From an uncultured Draconibacterium sp. (GTDB lineage Bacteria; Bacteroidota; Bacteroidia; Bacteroidales; Prolixibacteraceae), in NCBI RefSeq assembly GCF_963674925.1, contig NZ_OY771647.1, positions 1,565,501 through 1,629,500 on the forward strand: a DNA stretch of 64,000 bases. The letters are read 5' to 3'. Positions within the stretch are counted from its first letter, which is position 1; the number at the start of each line of letters is the position of its first letter. Under the pieces are notes generated by a model. It saw nothing but the letters and a program-made list of their open reading frames with translations. It was not told where the DNA came from and searched no databases. A program made the position numbers and the translations under genes. Shown in pieces: positions 8,217 to 16,709 of the stretch.

Positions 8217-8846
8217 TTACTCCTCACACTGGCTAAGCAACTGCTCGTTATGAACGTTTCCCCAGGTAGGTAGTAACGGATCGGTTACTTTGTTATTTTC
8301 AAACATTTTGGCCGCTTTTTGTAAATCAGGTTTGGCTTTTTCGGCACCGCCGCCAAAGAATTTAGGTGTGTGGAAGGTATTGCTTCCGCGCAGGTAATAC
8401 ACACGTGGATTCTCTGGATTTAAACGTTCCGCCTGTTTAATGGCATCGGCAGCTTTCATCGAATATTTGGCGCCTTTGCTCATGTCGGTTATCCTGATTT
8501 GATACAACAAAGCCTGCAGAGCATAGATCTCTGATTCATCATCGTTTGTTTTCATCAGCTGGTCCACCAAAGCCTGCGCTTTGTCTAACTGGGCCTGTTT
8601 GCTGTCGTTATCCATTTCATCAAAAAAGGTAGAGCGGATAAAACAATACGCTGCGTAATAGTTAGGCAGCCATTTGTCTTGCTCGGCATTGCCAATTCGT
8701 TCAAACCGATTGGCTAAAGCCTGCAGCTCGGCCGAGGTGTGCAACTGGTACAATTTGTCGATGTTGGTTTTCATGGTTTCTTCGTATTTCGAAGAAAAAA
8801 CCGGGATTGAAAGGGCTACGAGTAAGATGGTGATAATTGTTTTCAT
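8217..8846 (-). CDS. Secreted helical-repeat (TPR-like) protein
   Basis: A 209-residue protein with a signal peptide (residues 1-18, cleaved after PVFSS or nearby) and a mature part made of helix pairs. The best repeat, AADAIKQAERLNPENPRVYYLRG at about 130-153, has the TPR spacing; I quote it only in part (KQAERLNPENPRVYYL). The family is known to me only as hypothetical periplasmic proteins. Its promoter carries the same paired repeat and the same repeat-to-promoter spacing as the TonB receptor gene upstream, so the two are probably co-regulated by the LytTR protein. It has its own terminator. Confidence 0.7.
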   Translation of the reverse strand: MKTIITILLVALSIPVFSSKYEETMKTNIDKLYQLHTSAELQALANRFERIGNAEQDKWLPNYYAAYCFIRSTFFDEMDNDSKQAQLDKAQALVDQLMKTNDDESEIYALQALLYQIRITDMSKGAKYSMKAADAIKQAERLNPENPRVYYLRGSNTFHTPKFFGGGAEKAKPDLQKAAKMFENNKVTDPLLPTWGNVHNEQLLSQCEE

Positions 8847-8892
8847 GACTTTAAGTATTAATGACTATTACTGTTTGATTTATTTGCTGATT

Positions 8893-8900
8893 CAAATTTC
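8893..8900 (-). promoter_or_regulatory. -7 box of the TPR-like protein gene
   Basis: On the minus strand this reads GAAATTTG, a partial match to TAnnTTTG. It lies 34 bp from the proximal edge of the paired repeat at 8934-8963, exactly the spacing seen at the TonB receptor promoter (11463-11470). It would put the transcript start about 40 bp before the ATG. Confidence 0.55.
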
Positions 8901-8933
8901 CGCTGAAAAGAGCGCTTTTGAAATTCTTCCTTA

Positions 8934-8963
8934 CCGAACTGTTGATTTTGTGAGATGAATTGT
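8934..8963 (-). promoter_or_regulatory. Paired 9-bp direct repeat, probable LytTR binding site
   Basis: On the minus strand the halves are ACAATTCAT and ACAGTTCGG with starts 21 bp apart. LytTR-domain regulators such as AgrA bind two direct 9-bp repeats spaced by about 12 bp. The site is shared almost base for base with 11504-11533. Confidence 0.75.
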
Positions 8964-9305
8964 AGATTTCTTTTATTGTCATTTCGAATGCCGGGGCACG
9001 AGGTGTGAGAAATCTGTTTCAATTCTGAGATTTAGCTCTGCTTAATAATTAATTTTGTATTCTTTGCGATAGAGTGGAATTCGAGACTCCATTAAAGTTG
9101 TCGTTTTTTCAGATTAATACTTTTACCACCCCACCGCTGTAAACGCGGTACCCCCCTCCTGGCAGGAGGGGAAGTTTTCGTGCTGCACACTTGGTTGTTA
9201 TTATAGATTTTAAATTGGAATACGAAATTTCTCCTCCTTTGAGGAGGAGTACATCCCGACTAGTCGGGATGGGAGGTGGTTAATAAAACCAAATAAGAAC
9301 TTTCT
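8964..9305. other. Intergenic region with palindromes
   Basis: No gene. It contains a TGTCATTTCGAATG-type repeat tail near 8978, a CTCCT/AGGAG hairpin near 9155, a CTCCTCC-TTT-GAGGAGG hairpin at 9231-9249, and a perfect 20-bp palindrome centred on CCCGACTAGTCGGG at 9252-9271. The last two lie just past the TonB receptor stop codon and may end its transcript. Confidence 0.6.
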
Positions 9306-11438
9306 TTAAAAATTCAGGAAAAGACCAACAAACACAAAGCGTTTCATGTCGCGTTTTACCGGAACAAGCGAGTAGTTGCCCTGGGCATCGGCAATGTTTG
9401 TAGGTCGGTAGCTAAGCACATTGTCGTTACCCAAAACATTGTTTACCGAGCAGTACAACACCGAATACTGATTGCCAATGTAAAATACATGGCTCATATT
9501 CAAACTCAGATCGGAATACATTTTGGTGCGTTCGCCGTTAAACTCTGAAGAATTCGGATCATTGAAGGGACGTCCGCTGGCCGCCGTAAATGAAGCGCCA
9601 AACTGGGTGTTTATTTTATTCACCCAATATTTTCCAACTACCGAAAAATTGTGGTCTGAAATAAAGTAAGGTGTGGCTTTCTCTGGGTAATACTGGTATT
9701 TTCGTTTGGTGTCGATGTATGAATAGGTAATCCAGTAGTCGAATCCCTTGATAGTTTGCTGATCGCGCCAAAAGATATCCAAACCAGCGGCATAACCGCT
9801 TCCATCGTTCTGCAGGTATTCAGGTAATCCGTTTTCACCAACAGAATAAGTGATTAGCTTATCGTATTTTTTGTAATAAGCTTCTGCACGAAACAAACGT
9901 TCCGAGTTATCGCCAAACTGGTAGCTGAGAATATAGTGCATGGCCTGTTCAAAATCCAGATCGGTATTTATTTTCAGGTAGTCGGCTTGTGGTGTTTGAA
10001 AATACAATCCCCAGGCTCCGGCCAGTTGTGCTTTTTCTCCGGTTTTTAAAGCCAAAGCAAAGCGTGGTGCTACGTTCCATTTGTTAATCACCGACGAATA
10101 TTCGGTACGCAATCCCGGGCGGATGCCAAAGTTTTTTGTGAATTTGATCTCCGGCTCGATAAAAGCACCAATTAAGTGGTCGTTAAACGAACCGTTGTAA
10201 ATAGTGCCTTCATCCTCAATATAATCCTGTGTGTATTTGTTGTAAGTTTCGTTCGCTCCCCATGTTAGTTTCACTCCCTCCGAAAGATCGTGCACAACGG
10301 CAAAGCGCGATTCGATATTGAGTTCGCGGGTATTTACATCGTCGGCACCTAATCCAATTCGGTTATCCTGGTAGGTGGAAGAAACACCGATACGATAGCA
10401 CGATTTTTCTGAAAAACAGTCGCGGTAAGATAGATTGGAATAAACGGTTCCGCCTTCACTGCTGATCTTCATTTTCTCTCCGTCGTTGCCGGCCGGAACA
10501 AGGTAAGCCAGATCGCCGTAATCGGCAGTAAAGTAGGCTTTAAACATGCCGGATGAGCTTGTTTTATGACGAAAAACTGTAGTTCCGTTCACCGACTCCA
10601 CCGGTTTCTCCCAGTCAACATTACTTTTAAAAACCTTATCGTATAAACTCAGATTGGTATAGCCACCCGATACATTTAGCGAAGTATTTTCCCAACGTTC
10701 GGTGCGGTTGGCCTCAGCGCCAATGGTCATTAACGAAATGCCGGTGTTATCTCCTTCAGGAAGATCGGTAGATTTTAGTACCAAAACCGAGGACAGCGCC
10801 TGTCCGTACTCGGCAGAGTAACCTCCTGTATTAAATTGAACACCGTTAAATAATGATGGCGCAAATCGTCCGCGGGTTGCCACATCGGGAGTTTTAGAAT
10901 AGTACGGTTTTGATGCAACCAGCCCGTCGATGTAGGTAGAAGTCTCATAGGCATCGCCACCGCGCACCAGTAAGCGTCCGTCGTCGGCAGAGGCTTGCGT
11001 GCCGGGCATAGTGCGAATGGCAGCCATTACATCGCCGTTGGCACTTGGAGTAGTGTACACATCCAGCGACTTCATTACCGATGCCCGCGACTCATCATCG
11101 GCGGCAAAACTTCCTGCAGTAATGGTAACTGCATCAATGCTGTTTACGCTTTCCTGCATTTCTATCTGTACAGCCACGTTGTTTTGTAAAACAATTGTTT
11201 TACTCCAGGTTTTGTAGCCAATAAATGACGCTACCAGAGTTTGTTCTCCGGTTTCGCTTGTTTCGAAACTAAAATTTCCTTCGCCATCCGAACTGGCTCC
11301 GTCGTAAGTGTTTTCAAGGTAAATATTAACTCCCGGAATGGGCTCACCATTTTTGCTCAGTACTTTTCCGGAGATGCTTACCTGCGCAAAAGCAAGGGCA
11401 GAAAGAAAAATGAAGCTAAATGTTAAAAGTGTTTTCAT
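9306..11438 (-). CDS. TonB-dependent outer-membrane receptor with carboxypeptidase-regulatory-like domain
   Basis: A 710-residue protein from the ATG at 11438; an ATG at 11465 is rejected because it falls in the promoter. Order: signal peptide (1-18, ending LAFAQ), CarboxypepD_reg-like beta-sandwich (about 20-100, VSISGKVLSKNGEPIPGVNI), plug (about 115-230, with LLVRGGDAYETSTYIDG), then a beta-barrel ending in Phe (VGLFLNF). It lacks a SusD partner and is short for a SusC, so it more likely imports a small ligand or acts in signalling. Its promoter matches that of the gene at 8217-8846. The ligand is unknown. Confidence 0.9.
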   Translation of the reverse strand: MKTLLTFSFIFLSALAFAQVSISGKVLSKNGEPIPGVNIYLENTYDGASSDGEGNFSFETSETGEQTLVASFIGYKTWSKTIVLQNNVAVQIEMQESVNSIDAVTITAGSFAADDESRASVMKSLDVYTTPSANGDVMAAIRTMPGTQASADDGRLLVRGGDAYETSTYIDGLVASKPYYSKTPDVATRGRFAPSLFNGVQFNTGGYSAEYGQALSSVLVLKSTDLPEGDNTGISLMTIGAEANRTERWENTSLNVSGGYTNLSLYDKVFKSNVDWEKPVESVNGTTVFRHKTSSSGMFKAYFTADYGDLAYLVPAGNDGEKMKISSEGGTVYSNLSYRDCFSEKSCYRIGVSSTYQDNRIGLGADDVNTRELNIESRFAVVHDLSEGVKLTWGANETYNKYTQDYIEDEGTIYNGSFNDHLIGAFIEPEIKFTKNFGIRPGLRTEYSSVINKWNVAPRFALALKTGEKAQLAGAWGLYFQTPQADYLKINTDLDFEQAMHYILSYQFGDNSERLFRAEAYYKKYDKLITYSVGENGLPEYLQNDGSGYAAGLDIFWRDQQTIKGFDYWITYSYIDTKRKYQYYPEKATPYFISDHNFSVVGKYWVNKINTQFGASFTAASGRPFNDPNSSEFNGERTKMYSDLSLNMSHVFYIGNQYSVLYCSVNNVLGNDNVLSYRPTNIADAQGNYSLVPVKRDMKRFVFVGLFLNF

Positions 11439-11462
11439 GACTTGTTGTTTTGTTTTCTGCTT

Positions 11463-11470
11463 CAAAATTC
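11463..11470 (-). promoter_or_regulatory. -7 box of the TonB receptor gene
   Basis: The minus strand reads GAATTTTG (TAnnTTTG-like), 34 bp from the paired repeat at 11504-11533 and 25-32 bp before the ATG at 11438. The flank from the repeat to this box (TTTTCnnCnGAAnTTTGAA) is conserved with the promoter at 8893. Confidence 0.6.
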
Positions 11471-11503
11471 GGACGAAAACGCCAACTCATAAAATTTGCT
11501 TTA

Positions 11504-11533
11504 CCGAACTGTGGAATTTTGGGGATGAATTGT
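11504..11533 (-). promoter_or_regulatory. Paired 9-bp direct repeat, probable LytTR binding site
   Basis: Minus-strand halves ACAATTCAT and ACAGTTCGG, starts 21 bp apart, matching 8934-8963 in both halves and flanks. It sits upstream of the TonB receptor promoter. Confidence 0.75.
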
Positions 11534-11640
11534 ACGGACATGAAAAAGGGCTGTCCGAATTAACGGGCAGCCCATACTTGAAAACCACTAAGCTTAACCA
11601 AACTGATTGATTACAGTATGGTCCTCACTCTTGCAACCAT

Positions 11641-12504
11641 TTAAGGTTCAGGGGTCAGCATAAAGTCAATCTGGGTTGACTCTCCTTTTAATACATCCAC
11701 ATTCCAAATCGTATCGGTCAGGAAACTATCCTGTTCCGCAATCATATAATACGTTCCTTCCGGTATTCCAATTAGCTGATATGCGCCCATTTCATCGGTA
11801 AAGGCAGTAGTAATTAAACTGTCTTCTTCAATGTCGTTAACTTCTGTCCAAAGGTTTACAGCTGTATTAGGTAAAACTACATTTGACGTATCACTAACAG
11901 TTCCTACAATTCTTCCGGCGCGGTCGAGCAATACGCAACGAACAACCGGTTTAAAGTTAAAACCATTAATCATTCCGCCTTTCCAGTTTCCCTTGGCTAC
12001 AAACGATTTGCTTACATCAAAGTCAAGCAATACGTCAGAAGTCTCGCCGCTGTTAATGGTTAACGCCGGCTCTATCTTAATTTTTAAACCACTGCTTGAT
12101 CCACTTGGTATTTTCAGGTCAAATACTGTTTCATCAGTCAGTATTACTTCGGCATCAACCACATGCAAACGCATCATGTCGTAAGTTCCTGCTTCCAGTT
12201 CAACCGATGCCAGTTGTTCAGTAATTCCGTTTGAAAGGCTGAGTAAGTCAATTTCAAAAGGTTCCTCCATAATGGTAATGAACGAAGCCTCTGTTGTGTC
12301 GTTTTCCTGTTTTCTAATTTCAACTTTGTCGATTGTTACAATGGTTTGAGACACCAAATCGATAGGGAAAGGAGCATCGGTAAGATATACGTTAACTTTT
12401 CCTTTTCCTTCTGCAAAATTGGTGGTTTGGCTGTCGTCGTTACAGGCCACCATAAGTAATATTCCAAATACAATCGTCGTAAGTGCTAATCCAATTTTCT
12501 TCAT
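11641..12504 (-). CDS. DUF4382 lipoprotein with C-terminal CnaB-like domain
   Basis: A 287-residue lipoprotein (lipobox LLMVAC, Cys21). Residues about 35-190 match the DUF4382 pattern: GKVNVYLTDAPFP, a VTIDKVEI strand, then LEAGTYDMMRLHV. Residues about 195-285 form a carboxypeptidase-regulatory or CnaB-like beta-sandwich (GRIVGTVSDTS, GAYQLIGIPEGTYYMIA). Both are surface beta domains of unknown ligand. Its first codons and 5' leader were duplicated upstream (12494-12927). It is the gene downstream of the coiled-coil protein gene and may be read from the same sigma-54-like promoter, though duplicated hairpins lie between. Confidence 0.82.
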   Translation of the reverse strand: MKKIGLALTTIVFGILLMVACNDDSQTTNFAEGKGKVNVYLTDAPFPIDLVSQTIVTIDKVEIRKQENDTTEASFITIMEEPFEIDLLSLSNGITEQLASVELEAGTYDMMRLHVVDAEVILTDETVFDLKIPSGSSSGLKIKIEPALTINSGETSDVLLDFDVSKSFVAKGNWKGGMINGFNFKPVVRCVLLDRAGRIVGTVSDTSNVVLPNTAVNLWTEVNDIEEDSLITTAFTDEMGAYQLIGIPEGTYYMIAEQDSFLTDTIWNVDVLKGESTQIDFMLTPEP

Positions 12505-12714
12505 ATCTTCTTAATTTGTGTTTCTAAGAACTATTTGTTTTCCTGCTTTTGGTTTTGGGGTGTTTGCGGTTGTTAAAACGAAAGCAGAAGGGAACAACCT
12601 CTGTTGCACACGCTTCTGCTTTCAGCAAACCTATATTATTTAATTTCTATTACCGCGTATTTCGAGATCTTCCAGAATTCATCCGGGTTATCAATGTTCA
12701 GGTCAGCAATTCCG
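12486..12714 (-). repeat. 221-bp tandem duplication, unit 1
   Basis: Unit 1 spans the first codons of the DUF4382 gene, its leader, a hairpin and a dead copy of the last 25 or so codons of the coiled-coil gene (about 12630-12711). It matches unit 2 at a constant offset of 221 bp with a handful of differences. Confidence 0.9.
12580..12623 (-). terminator. Hairpin, copy 1
   Basis: An 11-bp perfect stem GAAAGCAGAAG / CTTCTGCTTTC with a 22-base loop, within the duplicated unit. There is no strong T run on the minus strand, so it may be an attenuator or RNA-stability element rather than a terminator. Confidence 0.5.
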
Positions 12715-12927
12715 ATTTTCTTCATATCTTCTTTATTTGTGTTTCTTAGAACTATTTGTTTTCCTGCTTTTGGTCTTTAAGTGTTTGCGGTTGTTAAAAC
12801 GAAAGCAGAAGGGAACAACCTCTGTTGCACACGCTTCTGCTTTCAACAAACCTATATTATTTAATTTCTATTACCGCGTATTTCGAGATCTTCCAGAATT
12901 CATCCGGGTTATCAATGTTCAGGTAAG
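12715..12927 (-). repeat. 221-bp tandem duplication, unit 2
   Basis: Unit 2 contains a remnant of the DUF4382 start (GAAAAT after a CATATCTTC) at 12715-12731, the leader, a second hairpin and the true 3' end of the coiled-coil gene. The unit junction is at about 12711-12715. Confidence 0.9.
12801..12844 (-). terminator. Hairpin, copy 2
   Basis: The same 11-bp stem as copy 1, offset by exactly 221 bp and lying 13 bp past the stop codon of the coiled-coil gene. Confidence 0.55.
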
Positions 12928-13771
12928 CAATTACACCGTCTTGTTCAACAAATGAGTAAGAGCTATCCGGGTGTTCTGAAATGATCTTTGCTTCGTTCGA
13001 AAACAATGGAATACTTTTGGTTTCCTGAATGTCCAGCTCAGTAAAATAATCTTCATCAAGATTTCTTTTAAGCTTCACTTCTTTTCCTAATCCCAGGAAA
13101 CCACCACCTTTTGTCAAAACGTTATGTTCTTCCAGCTCTTTATAAGTTCCATAAGCAACAAAACCTTTGTTTAGCTGGTAAATCTTTTCGTCTATCAGCT
13201 GTTGCTGTTGTGTTAAAGTATCTTGTTTTGCCTGAAGAACGATTTGCATCGTATCAATTGTTTGCGACATATCGGCCAGCATTACATCGCGCTCCTGAAT
13301 TTGCTCTTGCAGTGCCACAATTTGTGTGTTCTGTTCTTCAATGTTAGCATTTAATGCCGCAATTTTCTTTTTGAATGAACCGATCTGGATACCGGAGTTT
13401 TTCAATTTACGTTCCAGTTCTGCAATGTGCTCGCTGCTTTTCTCCAGCATATCATTCATCAGGGCGATGTCTTCAACAATCGCTTGTTTTTTGTCGTAGT
13501 TTCCTTCTTTTTGCGATTCAACCGATAAAACCTGACGCTTTTCTTTAATAAATTTCAGGTTTTGCTCAATTTCGTCGAAAGCTCCAACCAGCTCATTCAC
13601 CATCGAATCGCGTTCCTGCAACTCCTGGTTTATTCCGGCATTCTGAGTTTGTAGTTCATTAATCTCGCTTGTTTTTTGCGTGTAGGTTGAAATACCAACC
13701 AAAGCAGCAACAACTATTATTGCCACTAAAACAATGCTGATTGCATTTTGTATTTTTCTATTGTTCTTCAT
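12857..13771 (-). CDS. Membrane-anchored coiled-coil protein
   Basis: A 304-residue protein. Residues about 10-28 are one transmembrane helix (ISIVLVAIIVVAALVG). Residues about 33-195 are heptad-rich coiled coil broken into four segments. Residues about 205-304 form a small globular C-terminal domain (KGFVAYGTYKELEEHNVL, DSSYSFVEQDGVIAYL). I do not recognise the family. It has an unusually strong Shine-Dalgarno for this phylum (GAGGAGG 8 bases before the ATG), a sigma-54-like promoter and two upstream dyads, and it lies directly downstream of the sigma-54 activator gene, so that activator is the likely regulator. Confidence 0.7.
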   Translation of the reverse strand: MKNNRKIQNAISIVLVAIIVVAALVGISTYTQKTSEINELQTQNAGINQELQERDSMVNELVGAFDEIEQNLKFIKEKRQVLSVESQKEGNYDKKQAIVEDIALMNDMLEKSSEHIAELERKLKNSGIQIGSFKKKIAALNANIEEQNTQIVALQEQIQERDVMLADMSQTIDTMQIVLQAKQDTLTQQQQLIDEKIYQLNKGFVAYGTYKELEEHNVLTKGGGFLGLGKEVKLKRNLDEDYFTELDIQETKSIPLFSNEAKIISEHPDSSYSFVEQDGVIAYLNIDNPDEFWKISKYAVIEIK

Positions 13772-13819
13772 GATTATTGCCTCCTCATTAGTTTTTTTGA
13801 GTTATTTGTCCTTTAATAG

Positions 13820-13834
13820 CCAATTGTTGTGCCA
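13820..13834 (-). promoter_or_regulatory. Sigma-54-like -24/-12 promoter
   Basis: The minus strand reads TGGCAC-AACAA-TTGG. The -24 element is perfect, and the -12 element matches TTG of TTGC, with the next base pair giving GC one base out of register. It lies about 50 bp before the coiled-coil gene start and 67-99 bp from two dyads, the geometry of enhancer-dependent promoters. Confidence 0.65.
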
Positions 13835-13900
13835 TTAAAATCGGAAATGCGTAATGGGCTGAAAATGAATGTGGAGGGAAAATGAGAAAGAATGGGATTC

Positions 13901-13933
13901 TATCAATATGATAGAGAAATTATCAAAATGATA
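13901..13933. promoter_or_regulatory. Two dyads, probable sigma-54 activator (enhancer) sites
   Basis: TATCAATATGATA (13901-13913) and TATCAAAATGATA (13921-13933) are both TATCA-N3-TGATA dyads, 20 bp apart start to start (about two helical turns). They lie between the activator gene and the sigma-54-like promoter of the coiled-coil gene. Confidence 0.7.
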
Positions 13934-13947
13934 ATATTGAAGAAAGG

Positions 13948-15294
13948 TTACTGATCTTCTTTTAGCATACGATAAATGGTAGCAACACCAATATCCAGTT
14001 TGTCTGCAACCACTTTCGGTTTGTTATCGTATTTGTCGAGCATCCGTTTTACCAGTCGCAGATTATATTCGCGGAGCGTCAATTCTTCGGTTAGCAGACC
14101 TTCAATGTTTTCAGCATCTTCAAGTAGTAAATGGTCGGCATTAATTTCCTTTTCATCTGCAAGTGTTGCTGCCAGTTCGATAACCGATTTTAACTCGCGT
14201 ACATTTCCCGGGAAAGGATAGGCAAGTAATTTTTTACTGGCAGAAGGAGAGAGTTGTTTCTGCTCAAGTTTATTCTCTTTACAAAACTGTTGGATGAAAT
14301 TTTTTGCCAATACGATAACATCATTTCCCCTGTCGCGCAAGGGGGGAAGATCGATGGGTAGTCCATAAAACCGGTAATAAAGGTCTTGCCTGAAGTTGCC
14401 TTTTTTTACTTCTTCCAACAGGTTTTTGTTAGTGGCAATTATTATACGGCAATCAATTTTTACCGCTTTGTTGCTTCCAACCCGTATGATCTCTTTTTCC
14501 TGCAAAGCACGCAAAAGTTTGGCCTGTAACGAAATATCCATCTCCGCAATTTCATCCAGAAACAAGGTGCCCGAATGTGCTTCTTCAAATTTTCCTATAC
14601 GTCGTGCAGCAGCACCGGTAAAAGCGCCTTTCTCGTGGCCAAAAAGTTCACTCTCGATCAATTCATTCGGAATGGCAGCCATGTTTACCGGAACAAAAGG
14701 CTGTTTGGCACGCGACGAATTGTAATGAATGGCTTTGGCAACCAGCTCTTTTCCGGTTCCGGTTTCGCCACTTATTGAAACGGTTACATTGGTACGTGTG
14801 GCTTTTTCAATCAGGTTATAAATTTTTTGTGTGGCCGGACTGTTGCCCACAATCGTATTTTCGTAGCTGTATTTCTTTTTAACCTCCTGGCGCAACGAGC
14901 GAATCTCATCTTTGAGTTTAAACTCCTTACTAATATTATTGACCGTGTTAAGCAGTCGTTCGCGTATGTCTTTCGATTTTACAATGTAATCGTAAGCGCC
15001 ATGTTTTAGCAGGTCTACAACCACTTCAATGTCGTCTTGTTCCGAAATGAGAATAACCTGAATATCATCGTTAATTGCCTTTATCTGCTTGAGTACCTCA
15101 AGACCTTTCATGTCGGGCAGGCGGTAATCCAGCGTAACAACATCGGGAAGTTCGTGAAGATTATTCAAACATTCTTTGCCGGTTCCGAAAGCCTGTATCT
15201 CATAATCCGGATTCATGGAAAGATTATGCACCAGCAAACGACGGTACCATTCATCATCTTCAACAACAAATATTTTAATGTTCTTAACCTCCAT
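13948..15294 (-). CDS. Sigma-54-dependent response regulator (NtrC/AtoC type)
   Basis: A 448-residue protein. The receiver domain (1-125) has phosphoacceptor Asp56 (DVVTLDYRLPD). The AAA+ domain (about 145-385) has Walker A GETGTGKE at 176-183, the sigma-54-contacting GAFTGA loop at 223-228 and Walker B LFLDEIA at 244-250. A Fis-type helix-turn-helix (about 405-446) ends VATIYRMLKED. All parts needed for activation are present. The hybrid kinase two genes upstream is the obvious partner, with an MFS gene between. The likely target is the promoter just downstream of its own gene. Confidence 0.95.
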   Translation of the reverse strand: MEVKNIKIFVVEDDEWYRRLLVHNLSMNPDYEIQAFGTGKECLNNLHELPDVVTLDYRLPDMKGLEVLKQIKAINDDIQVILISEQDDIEVVVDLLKHGAYDYIVKSKDIRERLLNTVNNISKEFKLKDEIRSLRQEVKKKYSYENTIVGNSPATQKIYNLIEKATRTNVTVSISGETGTGKELVAKAIHYNSSRAKQPFVPVNMAAIPNELIESELFGHEKGAFTGAAARRIGKFEEAHSGTLFLDEIAEMDISLQAKLLRALQEKEIIRVGSNKAVKIDCRIIIATNKNLLEEVKKGNFRQDLYYRFYGLPIDLPPLRDRGNDVIVLAKNFIQQFCKENKLEQKQLSPSASKKLLAYPFPGNVRELKSVIELAATLADEKEINADHLLLEDAENIEGLLTEELTLREYNLRLVKRMLDKYDNKPKVVADKLDIGVATIYRMLKEDQ

Positions 15295-15355
15295 CTTTCG
15301 CTATTGTCTGCTATTCTTTGGATCTATACACAATACGGTGTATTGTACGCTTAAA

Positions 15356-16633
15356 TTATTCTTTACTTCCGCTTGGTTCTTCCAGCCCGTGTCCTTTTGG
15401 TCCTTTTTCAGCACGGCGCAACAGAAAACTAAATAACAAACCAACAAAACCAAGAATACTAAATATCCACATTCCGGGAATATAGCCTTCAGGGTTGCTT
15501 GCCGATGCGCCCGAAACATCGTTGGTTACACCAATTAGCCAGGCCATTGCTGCTACGCCAATCTGCTGCAATAAAGTCATTAGCGCGTAGGCTGTTCCCA
15601 GTTTCTTCTCTTCAACAATATAGGCTACCGAAGGCCACATTACCGCCGGTATAAGCGAAAATGAAATGCCCATTAAAGTTACGGGAATATACAACGACAT
15701 GTTTCCGTAGGCGAACATCAAATATACCGGGAGTATAATTATCGATCCGATAAACATCATCAGTGCGCGCCGCCCGATTTTGTCGATTAGCAGCCCGATA
15801 ACCGGAGTGGCAAACATGGTTGCCATAATTAAAACGCTATTGAGTTTGCCCGCCATTTGTTCTGTTACGCCATGTGCATCCTGGTAAAATGTGGGTGCAA
15901 ATCCGCGGAACGGGAATATGGCAGAATAAAAGGTCAAACAAAGAATAACTACATACCAAAACGAGGGGCTGTATTTGAATAAGCCTTTAAAATCCAGTTT
16001 TTCAGTTTCATCAGCTTTGCCAAGCACATAACGTTTTTGTGTCCAGCGCTCGATAAAATAATAGATAACACCGCCTAAAAAGCAAAGTAATCCGATTCCG
16101 GCAGCAAGGTATAAAACGGGCTGCCATCCCATGTCGTATATCGAGCTGGCCCAGGTATTTGAGCGGTCGACAAAATAAGATCCGCCCCGGCCAATAAGCA
16201 GGTTGATACCAAGTGCAAAACCAAGTTCTTTTCCTTTAAACCATTTTGCCAGCGCAACGGTTAGCGCAACAATTAATGGTTCGCTGCCAAAACCTAATAT
16301 AAATCTGCCGATAAGTATTATAGTTAAATTGTCGCTAAATGCCGTAACAAAACCTGCCAAACTACAAATGGCGCCAAACAATATCATGGACACGCGCGTG
16401 CCGTATTTATCGATAAAAACACCGCTAAAGAACAGAACGATTACAGCCGCAATACTATACATGGTGTACAACTGGCCGATATTTGTCTGGCTGAAGCCCA
16501 GTATTTCAATAAAATCTTTGGCTACATAGGCAACACTGTCGTACATGTAGTAACTTCCAAACATGGTAAGGCTAACGGCTACCAGCGCTACCCATCGCAG
16601 CCATCCCGGTATTGTAACTTGTTTTTCGTACAT
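15356..16633 (-). CDS. Major facilitator superfamily transporter
   Basis: About 425 residues from the ATG at 16633; an upstream ATG at 16699 adds a poor leader. There are twelve hydrophobic helices in two halves with the MFS loop motif FIDKYGTRVSM near residue 80 and its counterpart LIDKIGRRALMMF in the second half. The substrate is not readable; organic anions or sugars are both possible. It sits between the hybrid kinase and the sigma-54 regulator with gaps of 76 and 61 bases, so all three are probably one operon, and the transporter may carry the molecule the kinase senses or act as a co-sensor. Confidence 0.85.
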   Translation of the reverse strand: MYEKQVTIPGWLRWVALVAVSLTMFGSYYMYDSVAYVAKDFIEILGFSQTNIGQLYTMYSIAAVIVLFFSGVFIDKYGTRVSMILFGAICSLAGFVTAFSDNLTIILIGRFILGFGSEPLIVALTVALAKWFKGKELGFALGINLLIGRGGSYFVDRSNTWASSIYDMGWQPVLYLAAGIGLLCFLGGVIYYFIERWTQKRYVLGKADETEKLDFKGLFKYSPSFWYVVILCLTFYSAIFPFRGFAPTFYQDAHGVTEQMAGKLNSVLIMATMFATPVIGLLIDKIGRRALMMFIGSIIILPVYLMFAYGNMSLYIPVTLMGISFSLIPAVMWPSVAYIVEEKKLGTAYALMTLLQQIGVAAMAWLIGVTNDVSGASASNPEGYIPGMWIFSILGFVGLLFSFLLRRAEKGPKGHGLEEPSGSKE

Positions 16634-16709
16634 AAAAAATTCGGATTTGGTTTTCAGTAAAAAACAAATGTATTGAATCTGCCCGGATTCGGAAAACAAT
16701 ATTTATCAG

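Noticed and set aside
11439..11465. Upstream ATG for the TonB receptor (11465)
   Set aside because: It overlaps the -7 box conserved with the promoter at 8893 and precedes the signal peptide by nine polar residues.
12549..12955. Two small plus-strand proteins with the same sequence
   Set aside because: They are read from the 221-bp duplication and are antisense shadows of the coiled-coil gene tail and leader.
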